Shown piece by piece: positions 16,033 through 24,228 of a DNA stretch of 64,000 nucleotides. Below the pieces are notes generated by a model, which saw only the letters and a program-made list of their open reading frames with translations, had not been told where the DNA came from and searched no databases. Made by a program: the position numbers and the translations under genes. The DNA is from Coprovicinus avistercoris. GTDB lineage: Bacteria; Actinomycetota; Coriobacteriia; Coriobacteriales; Atopobiaceae. Position 1 is the stretch's first letter; every line of letters begins with the position of its first letter. Location of the stretch: positions 62,001 through 126,000 of the forward strand of contig DVMQ01000003.1 of NCBI GenBank assembly GCA_018714895.1, given 5' to 3'.

Positions 16033-18600
16033 TCATAGAGCGGGAGCAGCCACATAATCGGTTGAGCCTGAACCATCTGGACGTACAGCGTAAACAGCAA
16101 CTCCGTCGTAACTGTCATCTCCACTTCGCACGCCAATTACGTGGTCACCCGCATCGATAAGCACGGTGTAATAGGGGTACTCACTCCAAGGAAGCGAAAG
16201 CTCCTCACAAGTCCCATCGCTCAGAGAAATGCGACACCACGAGGGCTTTTTTGCATCAACTGAATAATCTGAAAGTTCAAGATAGGTGTCGTTTTGTGAC
16301 AAACCAATAAGTTTAAGCGTTGCCGATTCACCGCGATTATCGGTATAGAGTGTCGCAACATCACCGGTAGCAATGTCTACTGAAAGCAGCGTTCTCTCAT
16401 CCGTGTTGCGATTACTCTCAACAAGATATACGTGCTGACCAACGACACCCATTCCTCCAGCACCATAGAAACTATCTTGACCAGACTCATACAGTTGTGT
16501 TTCTTGACCATTCCGATCTACCGCTACTACCTGGCAACGGTCGTGAGAATCCACGTCATATACCGCAACTAAATACTCGGCGTCATCCGAAAGTGCTATA
16601 TCAGCGTCATCTGAGGTGGACAGCGAGAAAAGGGTACCCTTACGTGCTCCATCAAGTGCACGTGCTTCAACAACATAGTCATAGTTATTATTGTTGCTAT
16701 CAAAGGAGCTTAGCAGCACAAGAAGCTCTCCCTTATAAAGATAAAGGGCTTCAACCTGTGCTCCTGTACCTGTTTTGTTTGAATAGGTAGCAAGAATCCT
16801 ATCGTCTGTTCCATCAAGCGCCATGCTATGTATTTCATAGTCAGCAGGACCGTAAATATATTCTCCATATGCGACAGAAACAAAGTAGAGCCGTCCATCC
16901 CAAATGTTCAGTCCGAAGAGACGCTTCTCTCCGCTTTCGCTGCTTGCAACCTGGAAGAGTGTTTCCATTTGTGAGGGACTATCCTGCTGAACACGACAAA
17001 CTGACATTGTGTTAGGCATGTTTTCTGATTCTGTTCGTACGAAATAATCATATGAACCGTCGGCAACGGCAAATCCATTGCCTATCGAAATATTTGCAGG
17101 AGCATTTCCCCAGTCAGACCACGTATCGGTTGTTGCTTGATCGTCGGTAGAACCCTCGGAAAGATATGTAGGCTCTTCAGCGGTTGTTTCAAGATCCGGT
17201 GAGAGCGTAATAATCTCAGCTGCGCCAGATTCGCTCTCGCTCATACTAATAAGCCGATCACCAGCATTGATGAGATGGGAAGCACCAAGAGGTTCATCGC
17301 TGTCAGCATTACCTACAGATATCTCGGTCTCTTTTACCTCATCGCCAGAAAGAGGAACGGCAATATACGATATGTTTTGATCTTCCTCAGAGGTAACACG
17401 TCTGAGATAGGCTGTATCTGATGTGAGGGAGGCTAAAACAAAAAAGTCAGACCCTTCTTCGTAGGGCTCAGAATATAAGGATTGCTTTTCTCCACTTTCA
17501 AGATCCACGGCAACAAGACTTGCTTTGCCTTCTAAGAACTCAACAAAGTATGCCTTGTTGTCAAGCATAGAGAGGTTGTTATAGCCGTATGGTATCTCAG
17601 CGTTAGAAGCGTAGATTGAAGTAGATTTATCTTCGCCACGCTTTTGAACCAAAAGCTCTATTCCATCTTCTTTTGGATAGAGCACTGCAAAACGGCTTGC
17701 ATCGTCTGAAAGTGCATAAGAAGAGGCCTGAGGGTCTATAGATGTATCCGGGATTTCAAACGAAAAAACTACGCCTTGATCTTCACCGTCAAGAGAATAT
17801 GCCCGTACCTCATCGAATGAATCAGATACATGCATCTGGATATACAGCGTATCGCCATAGAGATAGACGGTCTCGGGTAGAGCATCGCTACCCTCTGTCC
17901 CATTCGCATTATTCCATGAGACAAGCGTCTTATCGTCGGTTCCATCGGAATTGATGCAGTGTAAAGAAGCATTCACTGATTGCGGAACACTACTCTTTGA
18001 ATCAGAAACGTATTCATGGTGTTCCAAAAAGTAGATTCTGCCATCATATTCATTGAGAGACGTAATGCGTATTTGAGACGCATCATCATCGACAGGAAGC
18101 TCGTAGATTACCTCTTGTTCACCGGTGCTCTGCGACACACGGCAAATCTTTGCTGAGGAAGTGTATTCCGAGGTCTTAGCATAACCATCTCCATCAACAG
18201 CAACGTAATCGTAATCATCAACAGATAATGCAATGCCATCTGACAGAGAAATATTGGCTGGCATGTTACCCCAGCGTCTACGCGCTTTGTCCGCGCCATT
18301 CTCTGCAGGAAAAACCAGCATCACCACAATGGCAATAAGTGCTGCCAGCGCAACACAAGCTGAAAGAATAATAAAGACACGTATCCTCCGGGAAGATCTG
18401 CTGTCGATTGCCGCTATTTCTTGTTGGTCTATGTGGTTGTTCAGTTCGTCTGTGTCATCTTGAGGATGTTGGTTCGGAAGAACTAACGTGTTCAGCTGAC
18501 GTGTTTGGCCGTCTGAACCTGTTGACTCACATTTCGTGCCACAAAACGGGCAAAAAACCGAATTATCCTCAATCTCGCGCCCGCAATTTTGGCACAGCAT
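16033..18600 (-). CDS. Zinc-ribbon membrane-anchored protein with two propeller-like halves
   Basis: Unrecognised 855-residue protein. Zinc ribbon MLCQNCGRE...FCPFCGTKC at the N-terminus, one TM helix at about 74-97, then two homologous halves of about 360 residues. Each begins with WGN-x-PANIS and contains a (N)xYDGRIYFLE / IWDGRLYFVS block and several YLY/LYI and DDA strands. This pattern is that of DUF5050-like or seven-bladed propeller repeats. The start at 18600 is chosen because it puts the ribbon at the very N-terminus and has GGGGGAT just upstream; a TTG at 18612 would add four residues. The duplication is internal, not a frameshifted pair. Function is unknown. Confidence 0.78.
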   Translation of the reverse strand: MLCQNCGREIEDNSVFCPFCGTKCESTGSDGQTRQLNTLVLPNQHPQDDTDELNNHIDQQEIAAIDSRSSRRIRVFIILSACVALAALIAIVVMLVFPAENGADKARRRWGNMPANISLSDGIALSVDDYDYVAVDGDGYAKTSEYTSSAKICRVSQSTGEQEVIYELPVDDDASQIRITSLNEYDGRIYFLEHHEYVSDSKSSVPQSVNASLHCINSDGTDDKTLVSWNNANGTEGSDALPETVYLYGDTLYIQMHVSDSFDEVRAYSLDGEDQGVVFSFEIPDTSIDPQASSYALSDDASRFAVLYPKEDGIELLVQKRGEDKSTSIYASNAEIPYGYNNLSMLDNKAYFVEFLEGKASLVAVDLESGEKQSLYSEPYEEGSDFFVLASLTSDTAYLRRVTSEEDQNISYIAVPLSGDEVKETEISVGNADSDEPLGASHLINAGDRLISMSESESGAAEIITLSPDLETTAEEPTYLSEGSTDDQATTDTWSDWGNAPANISIGNGFAVADGSYDYFVRTESENMPNTMSVCRVQQDSPSQMETLFQVASSESGEKRLFGLNIWDGRLYFVSVAYGEYIYGPADYEIHSMALDGTDDRILATYSNKTGTGAQVEALYLYKGELLVLLSSFDSNNNNYDYVVEARALDGARKGTLFSLSTSDDADIALSDDAEYLVAVYDVDSHDRCQVVAVDRNGQETQLYESGQDSFYGAGGMGVVGQHVYLVESNRNTDERTLLSVDIATGDVATLYTDNRGESATLKLIGLSQNDTYLELSDYSVDAKKPSWCRISLSDGTCEELSLPWSEYPYYTVLIDAGDHVIGVRSGDDSYDGVAVYAVRPDGSGSTDYVAAPAL

Positions 18601-18719
18601 AGTATCCCCCAACGCTTTATTCAGCTATTGCGTTTTGTGGGATATTACGTTGAGGAAAGCTCTCAAGCAGACGCTCTGTCAGAATCAATCAGTCTGATGT
18701 AATAAAAACTAAGAAGGTT

Positions 18720-19454
18720 TTATCGTGTTCCACGAACGTGGTCAAAAAACCAATCCCGTACGGTTGCTCGGCGAGATTGGCTTACAGGAATGATGCTTCC
18801 ATCATTTAGTTCAAGCTCATTTACGCGATAGCGTGCAACGTAATCCAGGTTCGCGAGATAGCTTTTATGACATCGCACAAAACTTGAAGGAAGCATGTTT
18901 TCAAGAGTATCGAGCCGCAGATATGTGACGAGTTCACCATTTACAGTATGGATATGTAATTGGCGCCGATGGCTCTCCACATAACGGATGGTATGCGGCT
19001 CTATGACCACTTCATCCTGCCCTACACGAAGCCGTAAGGGCTTCTCAGAGATGTTTTTCAGCTGTAACAGCGCAGCTTCTAAGGCCTGTGTCATTCGTTC
19101 GGCCGTAACAGGCTTAAGCAAGAAGAACACATGGGGTGTTTTATACACATCTGAATGATACATATCATAGCCAGTTACATAAATAACCTGCGTATTGGTA
19201 GCAACGAACAGCTTATGCACGACATCTATGCCCGTTTCAACAGGCTCAATATTTTCATTTGATGCGGTGTCAGCAAGACGAATATCGACTAAGGCAATAT
19301 CAAAGCTCGCGCCATCCAAAAGGCTTTGCTCGAGCTCAGCAGCATTTGAAAAACGCGCAGTTTCTATCTCAGAGCCATACTTGGTTTTCTGAATAATCTT
19401 GTCGAGCAAATCGAGTTGAGTGGAATCATCCTCAAGAATTGCCAAACGATACAT
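18720..19454 (-). CDS. LytTR-family response regulator
   Basis: 244-residue two-component response regulator. The N-terminal receiver has acidic residues D9/D10, the phospho-acceptor D57 (ALVDIRLAD) and the conserved K (LKPV). The C-terminal LytTR DNA-binding domain shows RYVESHRRQLHIHT, RCHKSYLANLDYV and the terminal DGSIIPVSQSRR. It is divergent from the two kinase-like genes at 19528-21453 across a 73-base gap and is their probable partner. LytTR regulators often control cell-envelope or peptide-signalling genes. Targets are not visible from sequence; the flanking zinc-ribbon genes are candidates by position only. Confidence 0.92.
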   Translation of the reverse strand: MYRLAILEDDSTQLDLLDKIIQKTKYGSEIETARFSNAAELEQSLLDGASFDIALVDIRLADTASNENIEPVETGIDVVHKLFVATNTQVIYVTGYDMYHSDVYKTPHVFFLLKPVTAERMTQALEAALLQLKNISEKPLRLRVGQDEVVIEPHTIRYVESHRRQLHIHTVNGELVTYLRLDTLENMLPSSFVRCHKSYLANLDYVARYRVNELELNDGSIIPVSQSRRATVRDWFFDHVRGTR

Positions 19455-19527
19455 TTACCTCTTCGACCTCCATGCAGCAACTACCCCATAATAGGATATT
19501 GTGGTGTTGTATGCCGTAGGAGGTTAC

Positions 19528-20493
19528 ATGGATCTTTTGGCTCTCAAAGTGATAATAAAAATATCCGCCCTCTTGGCAACCCTCCCATTCGTGTGGATGC
19601 AAGCTGTAGCGTTGCCTATGCGGCATCGTACAATTTTCCTTACAGGTCAGACGCTTATTCTAACCGTCGTTACTATATTGCAAGTTATGGAGTCGCCTAT
19701 CGCTCCTGTTATTGCCCTTTTTTCGCTGTTTTTACGAGTTGTTTTGCCATGGTTTTTCTGGGAGTGTTCCTTGGGTGTGCTTCCTCGGATTATTATCGCC
19801 CTTGCTCCAACTCAGGGCCAAATATTACTAGAATCAATTAGCACGATGCTTTGGAGCTTTCTGACCCAAGGCGCTCCATCGTTGTCATATTACGAAATTC
19901 AAATACACTTCGCAGCATTTCTTACTGTTCGTCTTGCTAGTTTTGTCCTTGGAGTTCTTTTTGCATGGGGCGTTATTCGTCTTGCTCACCTTTGGTTACA
20001 CACTTCAGATGCGCAGGAAGTGTCACAGGATGCTCAAAATACTCCGCACATATTCAGCCATTCCGCTTATATGAGAGATGTGTCTCTATTTCTTCCTTTT
20101 GTAGCAGCACAGTTTCCGAGCATGTTTGTTCTTTTTGCAATTTATCCAAGCCCTCTGATAAACAGGCCTGAAATTCTTGTTGTTGCATCAATTCTTACCG
20201 GCACCTATGTAGTGCTCGACATTCTTATTGCGCGTACGTTTTATCAGATGCGCGAAGCAGCGCGTATCGAAGCTCATGCTGAAGCGCTTTCAAACCTTAT
20301 CGATGCAGAGCTGAAAGAAGCTCAAGCGCTTGAGGCAGAAACTGCCAAAGTGTCACGTATGCGACACGATATGAGAAACCATTTACAAGTAATACATGGC
20401 TTGCTCGACCTTGATGAAACGAAAGAGGCGGCTTCATACATTCAGCGTCTACAGAAGAGCACGAAAAACGAGTCTCAAAATACAGAGGAGTAA
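19528..20493 (+). CDS. Membrane sensor with histidine-kinase H-box but no ATPase domain
   Basis: 321-residue protein. About six to seven membrane segments fill residues 1-237, as in HPK10 (AgrC/ComD-type) kinases. A coiled linker (about 240-272) leads to the dimerisation motif RMRHDMRNHLQVIHGLL, with the phospho-acceptor H280 followed by D281 and N284. The protein ends 41 residues after H280, so the N, G1 and G2 boxes of the ATPase are absent. The start at 19528 is chosen by AGGAGG at 19519-19524; an in-frame GTG at 19501 lacks such a site. The next gene, three bases downstream, supplies an ATPase domain. Probably half of a split kinase. Confidence 0.85.
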   Translation: MDLLALKVIIKISALLATLPFVWMQAVALPMRHRTIFLTGQTLILTVVTILQVMESPIAPVIALFSLFLRVVLPWFFWECSLGVLPRIIIALAPTQGQILLESISTMLWSFLTQGAPSLSYYEIQIHFAAFLTVRLASFVLGVLFAWGVIRLAHLWLHTSDAQEVSQDAQNTPHIFSHSAYMRDVSLFLPFVAAQFPSMFVLFAIYPSPLINRPEILVVASILTGTYVVLDILIARTFYQMREAARIEAHAEALSNLIDAELKEAQALEAETAKVSRMRHDMRNHLQVIHGLLDLDETKEAASYIQRLQKSTKNESQNTEE

Positions 20494-20496
20494 GCT

Positions 20497-21453
20497 GTGA
20501 GTTTATGGTCCATAGATGCTTGTGTAACCCTTCTTACACTCCTTGCATCACTTCTCTTTATAGGGAGAGCACTTAAGAACACTCCCAAAAAGATGAGGTT
20601 ACTATGTATGGGCTATGTCGTATGTCTTGCTGTCATTACTCTTTTTTCTTGGTTGCTCGTAGAACACTTTGCCTTTACTCCCACGCTACTTGTTGTTACT
20701 TCAATCTGTAGCATCGTAGGGGCGTTTATAACCCCTCACCTCTTGCATCAACTTACTGACATCGAGATTCAACGCTTTCGCGCTCAGAAACTTTCCGAGT
20801 TCTACACATCTCAGCAAAACTATTTTGCTGAAATTCGCAACCAAACCAATGTTGCAACGATCATGCAAAACAACATAGATAACTTCTTGGATGAAATACA
20901 TCATGCGATTGAGAAAAAAGATCTTGATTCTGCACGCACACTTATGGCGAACGTAGACAAGGCAGTAGCATCACCAAAAGACACCCTATGCAAAAGCCAA
21001 GCTCTCAATGCATTACTCACTGCCAAACAAACAGTTTGTCAGAAGTTGAATATTCCCTTGAGATTGAGTATTTCCCAACCCATCCCTTCATGTAAGTGCG
21101 GTAATTCATCAGATGGGCTATCAGATATTGAGCTTGTTGCTATCGTTGGCAACCTGCTTGACAATGCAATAACCGCTACTCAAAAAATGAGTGGCAACAA
21201 ATACACCAGAGAAATCGTTGCAACTATTTCATACCAAGCGGATTGCCTTTTTATTGAAGTTCAAAACCCTTACGACACCACAATGAGGACAGTATACAAA
21301 CGAGCACACGGGCTCGATAAACATGGCTGGGGTTTAGCAATTGTAGATAGGATTGCTTCTCAACATGATGGCAAGTTTTCAGCCGAAGGCAAGCATGGCC
21401 TTTTTACTGCCCGTGTTGTCGTACCTCTCGAAGTTCCGTCAACCCCAAAATGA
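20497..21453 (+). CDS. Membrane GHKL ATPase-domain protein lacking the H-box His
   Basis: 318-residue protein with three N-terminal membrane segments (about 9-25, 35-56, 60-80), a helical region, then a GHKL/HATPase_c domain. The N-box is GNLLDNAITA (N219-A224) and the G-box HGWGLAIVDRI (about 276-286). Where the family has R-H-D after the IR motif, this protein has IRNQTNV (about 113-119), so the phospho-acceptor His is replaced, apparently by Asn. H135/H136 (EIHHAIEK) are not in a canonical H-box. The GTG start overlaps the GGAG at the end of the previous gene, so the two are coupled. It likely phosphorylates the upstream protein's H280 in trans (inference). Confidence 0.85.
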   Translation: MSLWSIDACVTLLTLLASLLFIGRALKNTPKKMRLLCMGYVVCLAVITLFSWLLVEHFAFTPTLLVVTSICSIVGAFITPHLLHQLTDIEIQRFRAQKLSEFYTSQQNYFAEIRNQTNVATIMQNNIDNFLDEIHHAIEKKDLDSARTLMANVDKAVASPKDTLCKSQALNALLTAKQTVCQKLNIPLRLSISQPIPSCKCGNSSDGLSDIELVAIVGNLLDNAITATQKMSGNKYTREIVATISYQADCLFIEVQNPYDTTMRTVYKRAHGLDKHGWGLAIVDRIASQHDGKFSAEGKHGLFTARVVVPLEVPSTPK

Positions 21454-21488
21454 AAGAGAGACGTCAGCAGATCCTGACGTCTCTCTTT
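21453..21488. terminator. Bidirectional terminator between the kinase pair and the next zinc-ribbon gene
   Basis: Perfect 15-bp stem (21453-21467 with 21474-21488) and a 6-base loop, starting within the stop codon of the ATPase gene. The plus side has only a short TTT; the minus side reads CTTTCATTTT after the stem. It separates two convergent genes. Confidence 0.85.
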
Positions 21489-21561
21489 GTTCGATCTCTT
21501 ATCAGTAAATTCAGTGAGCTACATCTCTCAATTTCAAAAGAGATTGCTGATCAGCACCCTA

Positions 21562-22656
21562 TTAGTCATCTGAAGACTTGCCCATTTCTTTTTGGACTAT
21601 CACCCGTTGAACTTCGAAATGATCAACATCAAGCTTACTAGAATATCCATCACTCATCTCTTTGCTCTCACCGGGATTGAAATACTGCTCCGAAAGTGGC
21701 CCACAATGAAATGCGTCGGAATTTGAAGAGCCGTTTGGAACCTGTGCAAGCTCACCGTCTTTGCCAATTGCGACAACGTAAACTGATACACTACGCCACT
21801 TGTAGTCGGTGTTATTTGTAATGGTTACCGTAAGTTCTGGAGAATAGCCCGATCCGGCTGACATCTTGAGATCAACATCATATTCATCAGGTGACAAGAC
21901 TGCATATTGATTTGCATCAATGAATGATCCGCCATCAACATTGACAGTAACATCACTCACGTCTTTCAACGTGTATTTCTGTGTTTCCTTGGTATAGTCG
22001 CTGGAATGCGTAGCAACAATATTATCTCTGTCCGAAGGAACAAGCGTGAATTCATTCTCCCCGGGGAAGACGTAGGGAAGCGATGAGTTGCCATTTTCTG
22101 TGCTGATAACATCTAAGCCTGTCTCAGCAGTATCTTCGTCTCCATAGTTATCAAGGAAACTATACGTACCCTCTGCACTTACACTAACATTTTGAGCGAT
22201 TTGATCAGTATTGTTAGTTACCGTAAACGTAATCTCTGGCGTTTTAACTCCCTCAGTAACAACTTTTACGTCGCTCACGGTGAAGTCTTCATAACGCTTC
22301 TTGGTTGTACCGTCCGAATTCTTATCAGATGCTTCAGAATCCTCATCTTTGCTATCGGCTTTTTTGTTATCAGCCTTTTTATCGTTATCAGCTTTCTGCT
22401 CAGTCTTTTCTTTAGAAGAAGTCTGAGGGTTTCCCTGTCCAAATACATTTGGAACAACTACAAAAGCAAGAATGGCTAGCACAGCCACCGCCGCAACAAT
22501 AGCAACTATTGGAGCTGTCTTTTTCTTAGGTTTCTGTGAGTTATTTGCAGACGAGCTGGAACCTTTTGATGAATTATTCTTTGATACGCTTGCCCCACAG
22601 TGAGAGCAAAATGTCGATTGATCTGGTATTTCTTTACCACATTTTGGGCAGAACAT
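21562..22656 (-). CDS. Zinc-ribbon single-TM protein with beta-sandwich-like outside region
   Basis: Unrecognised protein of 364 residues from the preferred start at 22656 (GAGGAG just upstream, ribbon at the extreme N-terminus); an ATG at 22674 would add six residues. Zinc ribbon MFCPKCGKE...FCSHCG, a Ser/Lys linker, one TM helix at about 48-70 (VAIVAAVAVLAILAFVVV), then a strongly charged Lys/Asp/Glu/Ser linker (about 75-120). The remainder has two similar modules with EITFTVTNNTD and ELTVTITNNTD, typical of immunoglobulin-like folds that stabilise surface proteins. Ends convergent with the kinase pair. Confidence 0.8.
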   Translation of the reverse strand: MFCPKCGKEIPDQSTFCSHCGASVSKNNSSKGSSSSANNSQKPKKKTAPIVAIVAAVAVLAILAFVVVPNVFGQGNPQTSSKEKTEQKADNDKKADNKKADSKDEDSEASDKNSDGTTKKRYEDFTVSDVKVVTEGVKTPEITFTVTNNTDQIAQNVSVSAEGTYSFLDNYGDEDTAETGLDVISTENGNSSLPYVFPGENEFTLVPSDRDNIVATHSSDYTKETQKYTLKDVSDVTVNVDGGSFIDANQYAVLSPDEYDVDLKMSAGSGYSPELTVTITNNTDYKWRSVSVYVVAIGKDGELAQVPNGSSNSDAFHCGPLSEQYFNPGESKEMSDGYSSKLDVDHFEVQRVIVQKEMGKSSDD

Positions 22657-22685
22657 GGCTTCTCCTCTCTTCATCGGGGCCCCTA

Positions 22686-23375
22686 TTATTTCAGGGTGAT
22701 AGTTGCGCCACCTTCCGGTGTAATCTTACCAGTGATAAACGGAGTTGCAGCATGAGCTAGAGTAACGGTATGTCCATCGGAAGTAGTTCCTACATCCTCC
22801 TGATGACCTGATAAACGAGCATCAGATTGGTCGATAGCAACCGTCGTCATTGGCAATAAACCACCATCAAGACTAATAGAGAAAGTACAGTTCCCTTCTC
22901 CATCCTGTTCTTCGACTTCAAAGGAATCTTTCCAGGCATCGGAAACGTCTACGTAGTAGTAGTCACATTCATAAGCATGTTGGGTTGTTTGCTCAGCTGA
23001 TGTTGCTTCTTCGGCATTTACAGCTTCTGCTGCAGCATCATCTGTGGTAGCTGCATCTGTAGAGGCCTCGCCTTCCTCAGAGGAAGCATCTTCATCCGTA
23101 GCAGCGTCCTGATCAGCAGAATCAGTAGTAGCACTCTCTTCTTCTGGGTGCCAAATTGGATTGGTAGCACGATCGTATGCCACAAGTCCTGCAGTTCCGA
23201 TGATGAGAAGACAAACACCCACCGCTATACCACCAAGAATGTAAGGTAGAAGGCTTTTTGTCTCATGTTGCGTGCCTTCATCTTTCATGTCTTGGCTCTC
23301 TGAAGTTTTTGAAACAGCAGGCATTCCTTCAGACAGCTGCTGATCGTGAGTCTTTTTTCTTGCCAACTTAATCAT
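22686..23375 (-). CDS. Single-TM protein, zinc-ribbon-less relative of the island family
   Basis: Unrecognised 229-residue protein. It has a hydrophilic N-terminus without cysteines, one TM helix (about 45-67, YILGGIAVGVCLLIIGTAGLV), an acidic Asp/Glu/Ala/Thr linker (about 78-125), and an outside domain of about 100 residues. That domain shares DYYYVDV near its start and GTTSDGHTV near its end with the next gene's YFSIDA and GTTSGGLHV. It thus appears to be a paralogue of the 23390-24187 product that lost, or never gained, the zinc ribbon. It lies 14 bp after that gene and 11 bp past the end of the next island gene's start region, so the three are probably cotranscribed. Confidence 0.75.
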   Translation of the reverse strand: MIKLARKKTHDQQLSEGMPAVSKTSESQDMKDEGTQHETKSLLPYILGGIAVGVCLLIIGTAGLVAYDRATNPIWHPEEESATTDSADQDAATDEDASSEEGEASTDAATTDDAAAEAVNAEEATSAEQTTQHAYECDYYYVDVSDAWKDSFEVEEQDGEGNCTFSISLDGGLLPMTTVAIDQSDARLSGHQEDVGTTSDGHTVTLAHAATPFITGKITPEGGATITLK

Positions 23376-23389
23376 GCTGCTTCTCCTTG

Positions 23390-24187
23390 CTATTTGACCG
23401 TGAGGTGGAGAAGCTGCTCAGGGTTGGACGGCTCCCCATAGTAATTGTTGTAAATTGAACTTCCGCCAGCTGTGCTCACTTGTACATGAAGGCCACCAGA
23501 AGTAGTGCCATAGTCCATATAAGGATCACTCGTAACATTCGGGCCAATAGTTATCGTAAAGCCGCCAGCGTTGGAGTAATACTCAGTAACCTCTTGCGTC
23601 ATACCGCCTTGCCATACCAAATTGCCATTGCCGTCATCCACAGGACCAGATATCCACCACGTGTAAGCCCCTCCAGACGAAGACCCTGTAAACGCAATGT
23701 TATCTGGCGCATCAATGGAGAAGTATTCATTCTCATAATCATGAGTAGACACGGGCTCTGCCGGAGCGGCTTCCTCAGCAGGTTCTTCTTCCGTCTCAGC
23801 AGATGCTTCTTCGTTCTCAGTAGACGCTTCCTCAGATTGCTCCTCTGTTTCGGCTTCAGAGTCCTCTTCATCATCCGAAACATCTTCCACAACTTGCTCC
23901 TGTGCGGGTGGGTTGGGGTTGAATACCTGCGTGTAGATAAGGTATGCAGCAGAAGCAAGGGTAGCCAGTGCCAGGATAACGATGACTACGATAAGTGCCA
24001 TAGGCATGCGGCGGCGGCTTCGATGCCGCGCTTGACCTGCCTGAGTTTGTAAGTTTCCCTGTGATTGTTCAACATCTTCATTGGTGTCTTGACCTGCATT
24101 GGCTTCTTGCGTTTGAGCTGGTGCACCACATATACCGCAGAACTTCGCTCCTGGCCGAAGCTCTGACCCACATTTCTTACAGAACAT
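23390..24187 (-). CDS. Zinc-ribbon single-TM protein with long acidic linker
   Basis: Unrecognised 265-residue protein. Zinc ribbon MFCKKCGSE...FCGICG (C3/C6/C17/C20), a Gln-rich segment, a basic RHRSRRRMP immediately before one TM helix (about 65-86), then an acidic Glu/Ala/Asp/Thr linker (about 95-145). A 110-residue outside domain follows, rich in Gly, Ser, Tyr and Trp. The basic segment before the helix fits a cytoplasmic N-terminus. AAAGGGG precedes the ATG. Confidence 0.78.
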   Translation of the reverse strand: MFCKKCGSELRPGAKFCGICGAPAQTQEANAGQDTNEDVEQSQGNLQTQAGQARHRSRRRMPMALIVVIVILALATLASAAYLIYTQVFNPNPPAQEQVVEDVSDDEEDSEAETEEQSEEASTENEEASAETEEEPAEEAAPAEPVSTHDYENEYFSIDAPDNIAFTGSSSGGAYTWWISGPVDDGNGNLVWQGGMTQEVTEYYSNAGGFTITIGPNVTSDPYMDYGTTSGGLHVQVSTAGGSSIYNNYYGEPSNPEQLLHLTVK

Positions 24188-24228
24188 AGCAACCCCTTTC
24201 GCAGCATCTGCGGCAACTGATTAGTCTC

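Noticed and set aside
19455..19527. LytTR-type direct repeats in the regulator-kinase gap
   Set aside because: No pair of [TA][AC][CA]GTTN[AG][TG]-like sites about 21 bases apart was found; a single partial match near 18640 was not convincing.
21450..21641. 63-aa plus-strand ORF starting MKERRQQ
   Set aside because: It begins at the stop codon of the ATPase gene and consists mainly of the terminator stem.
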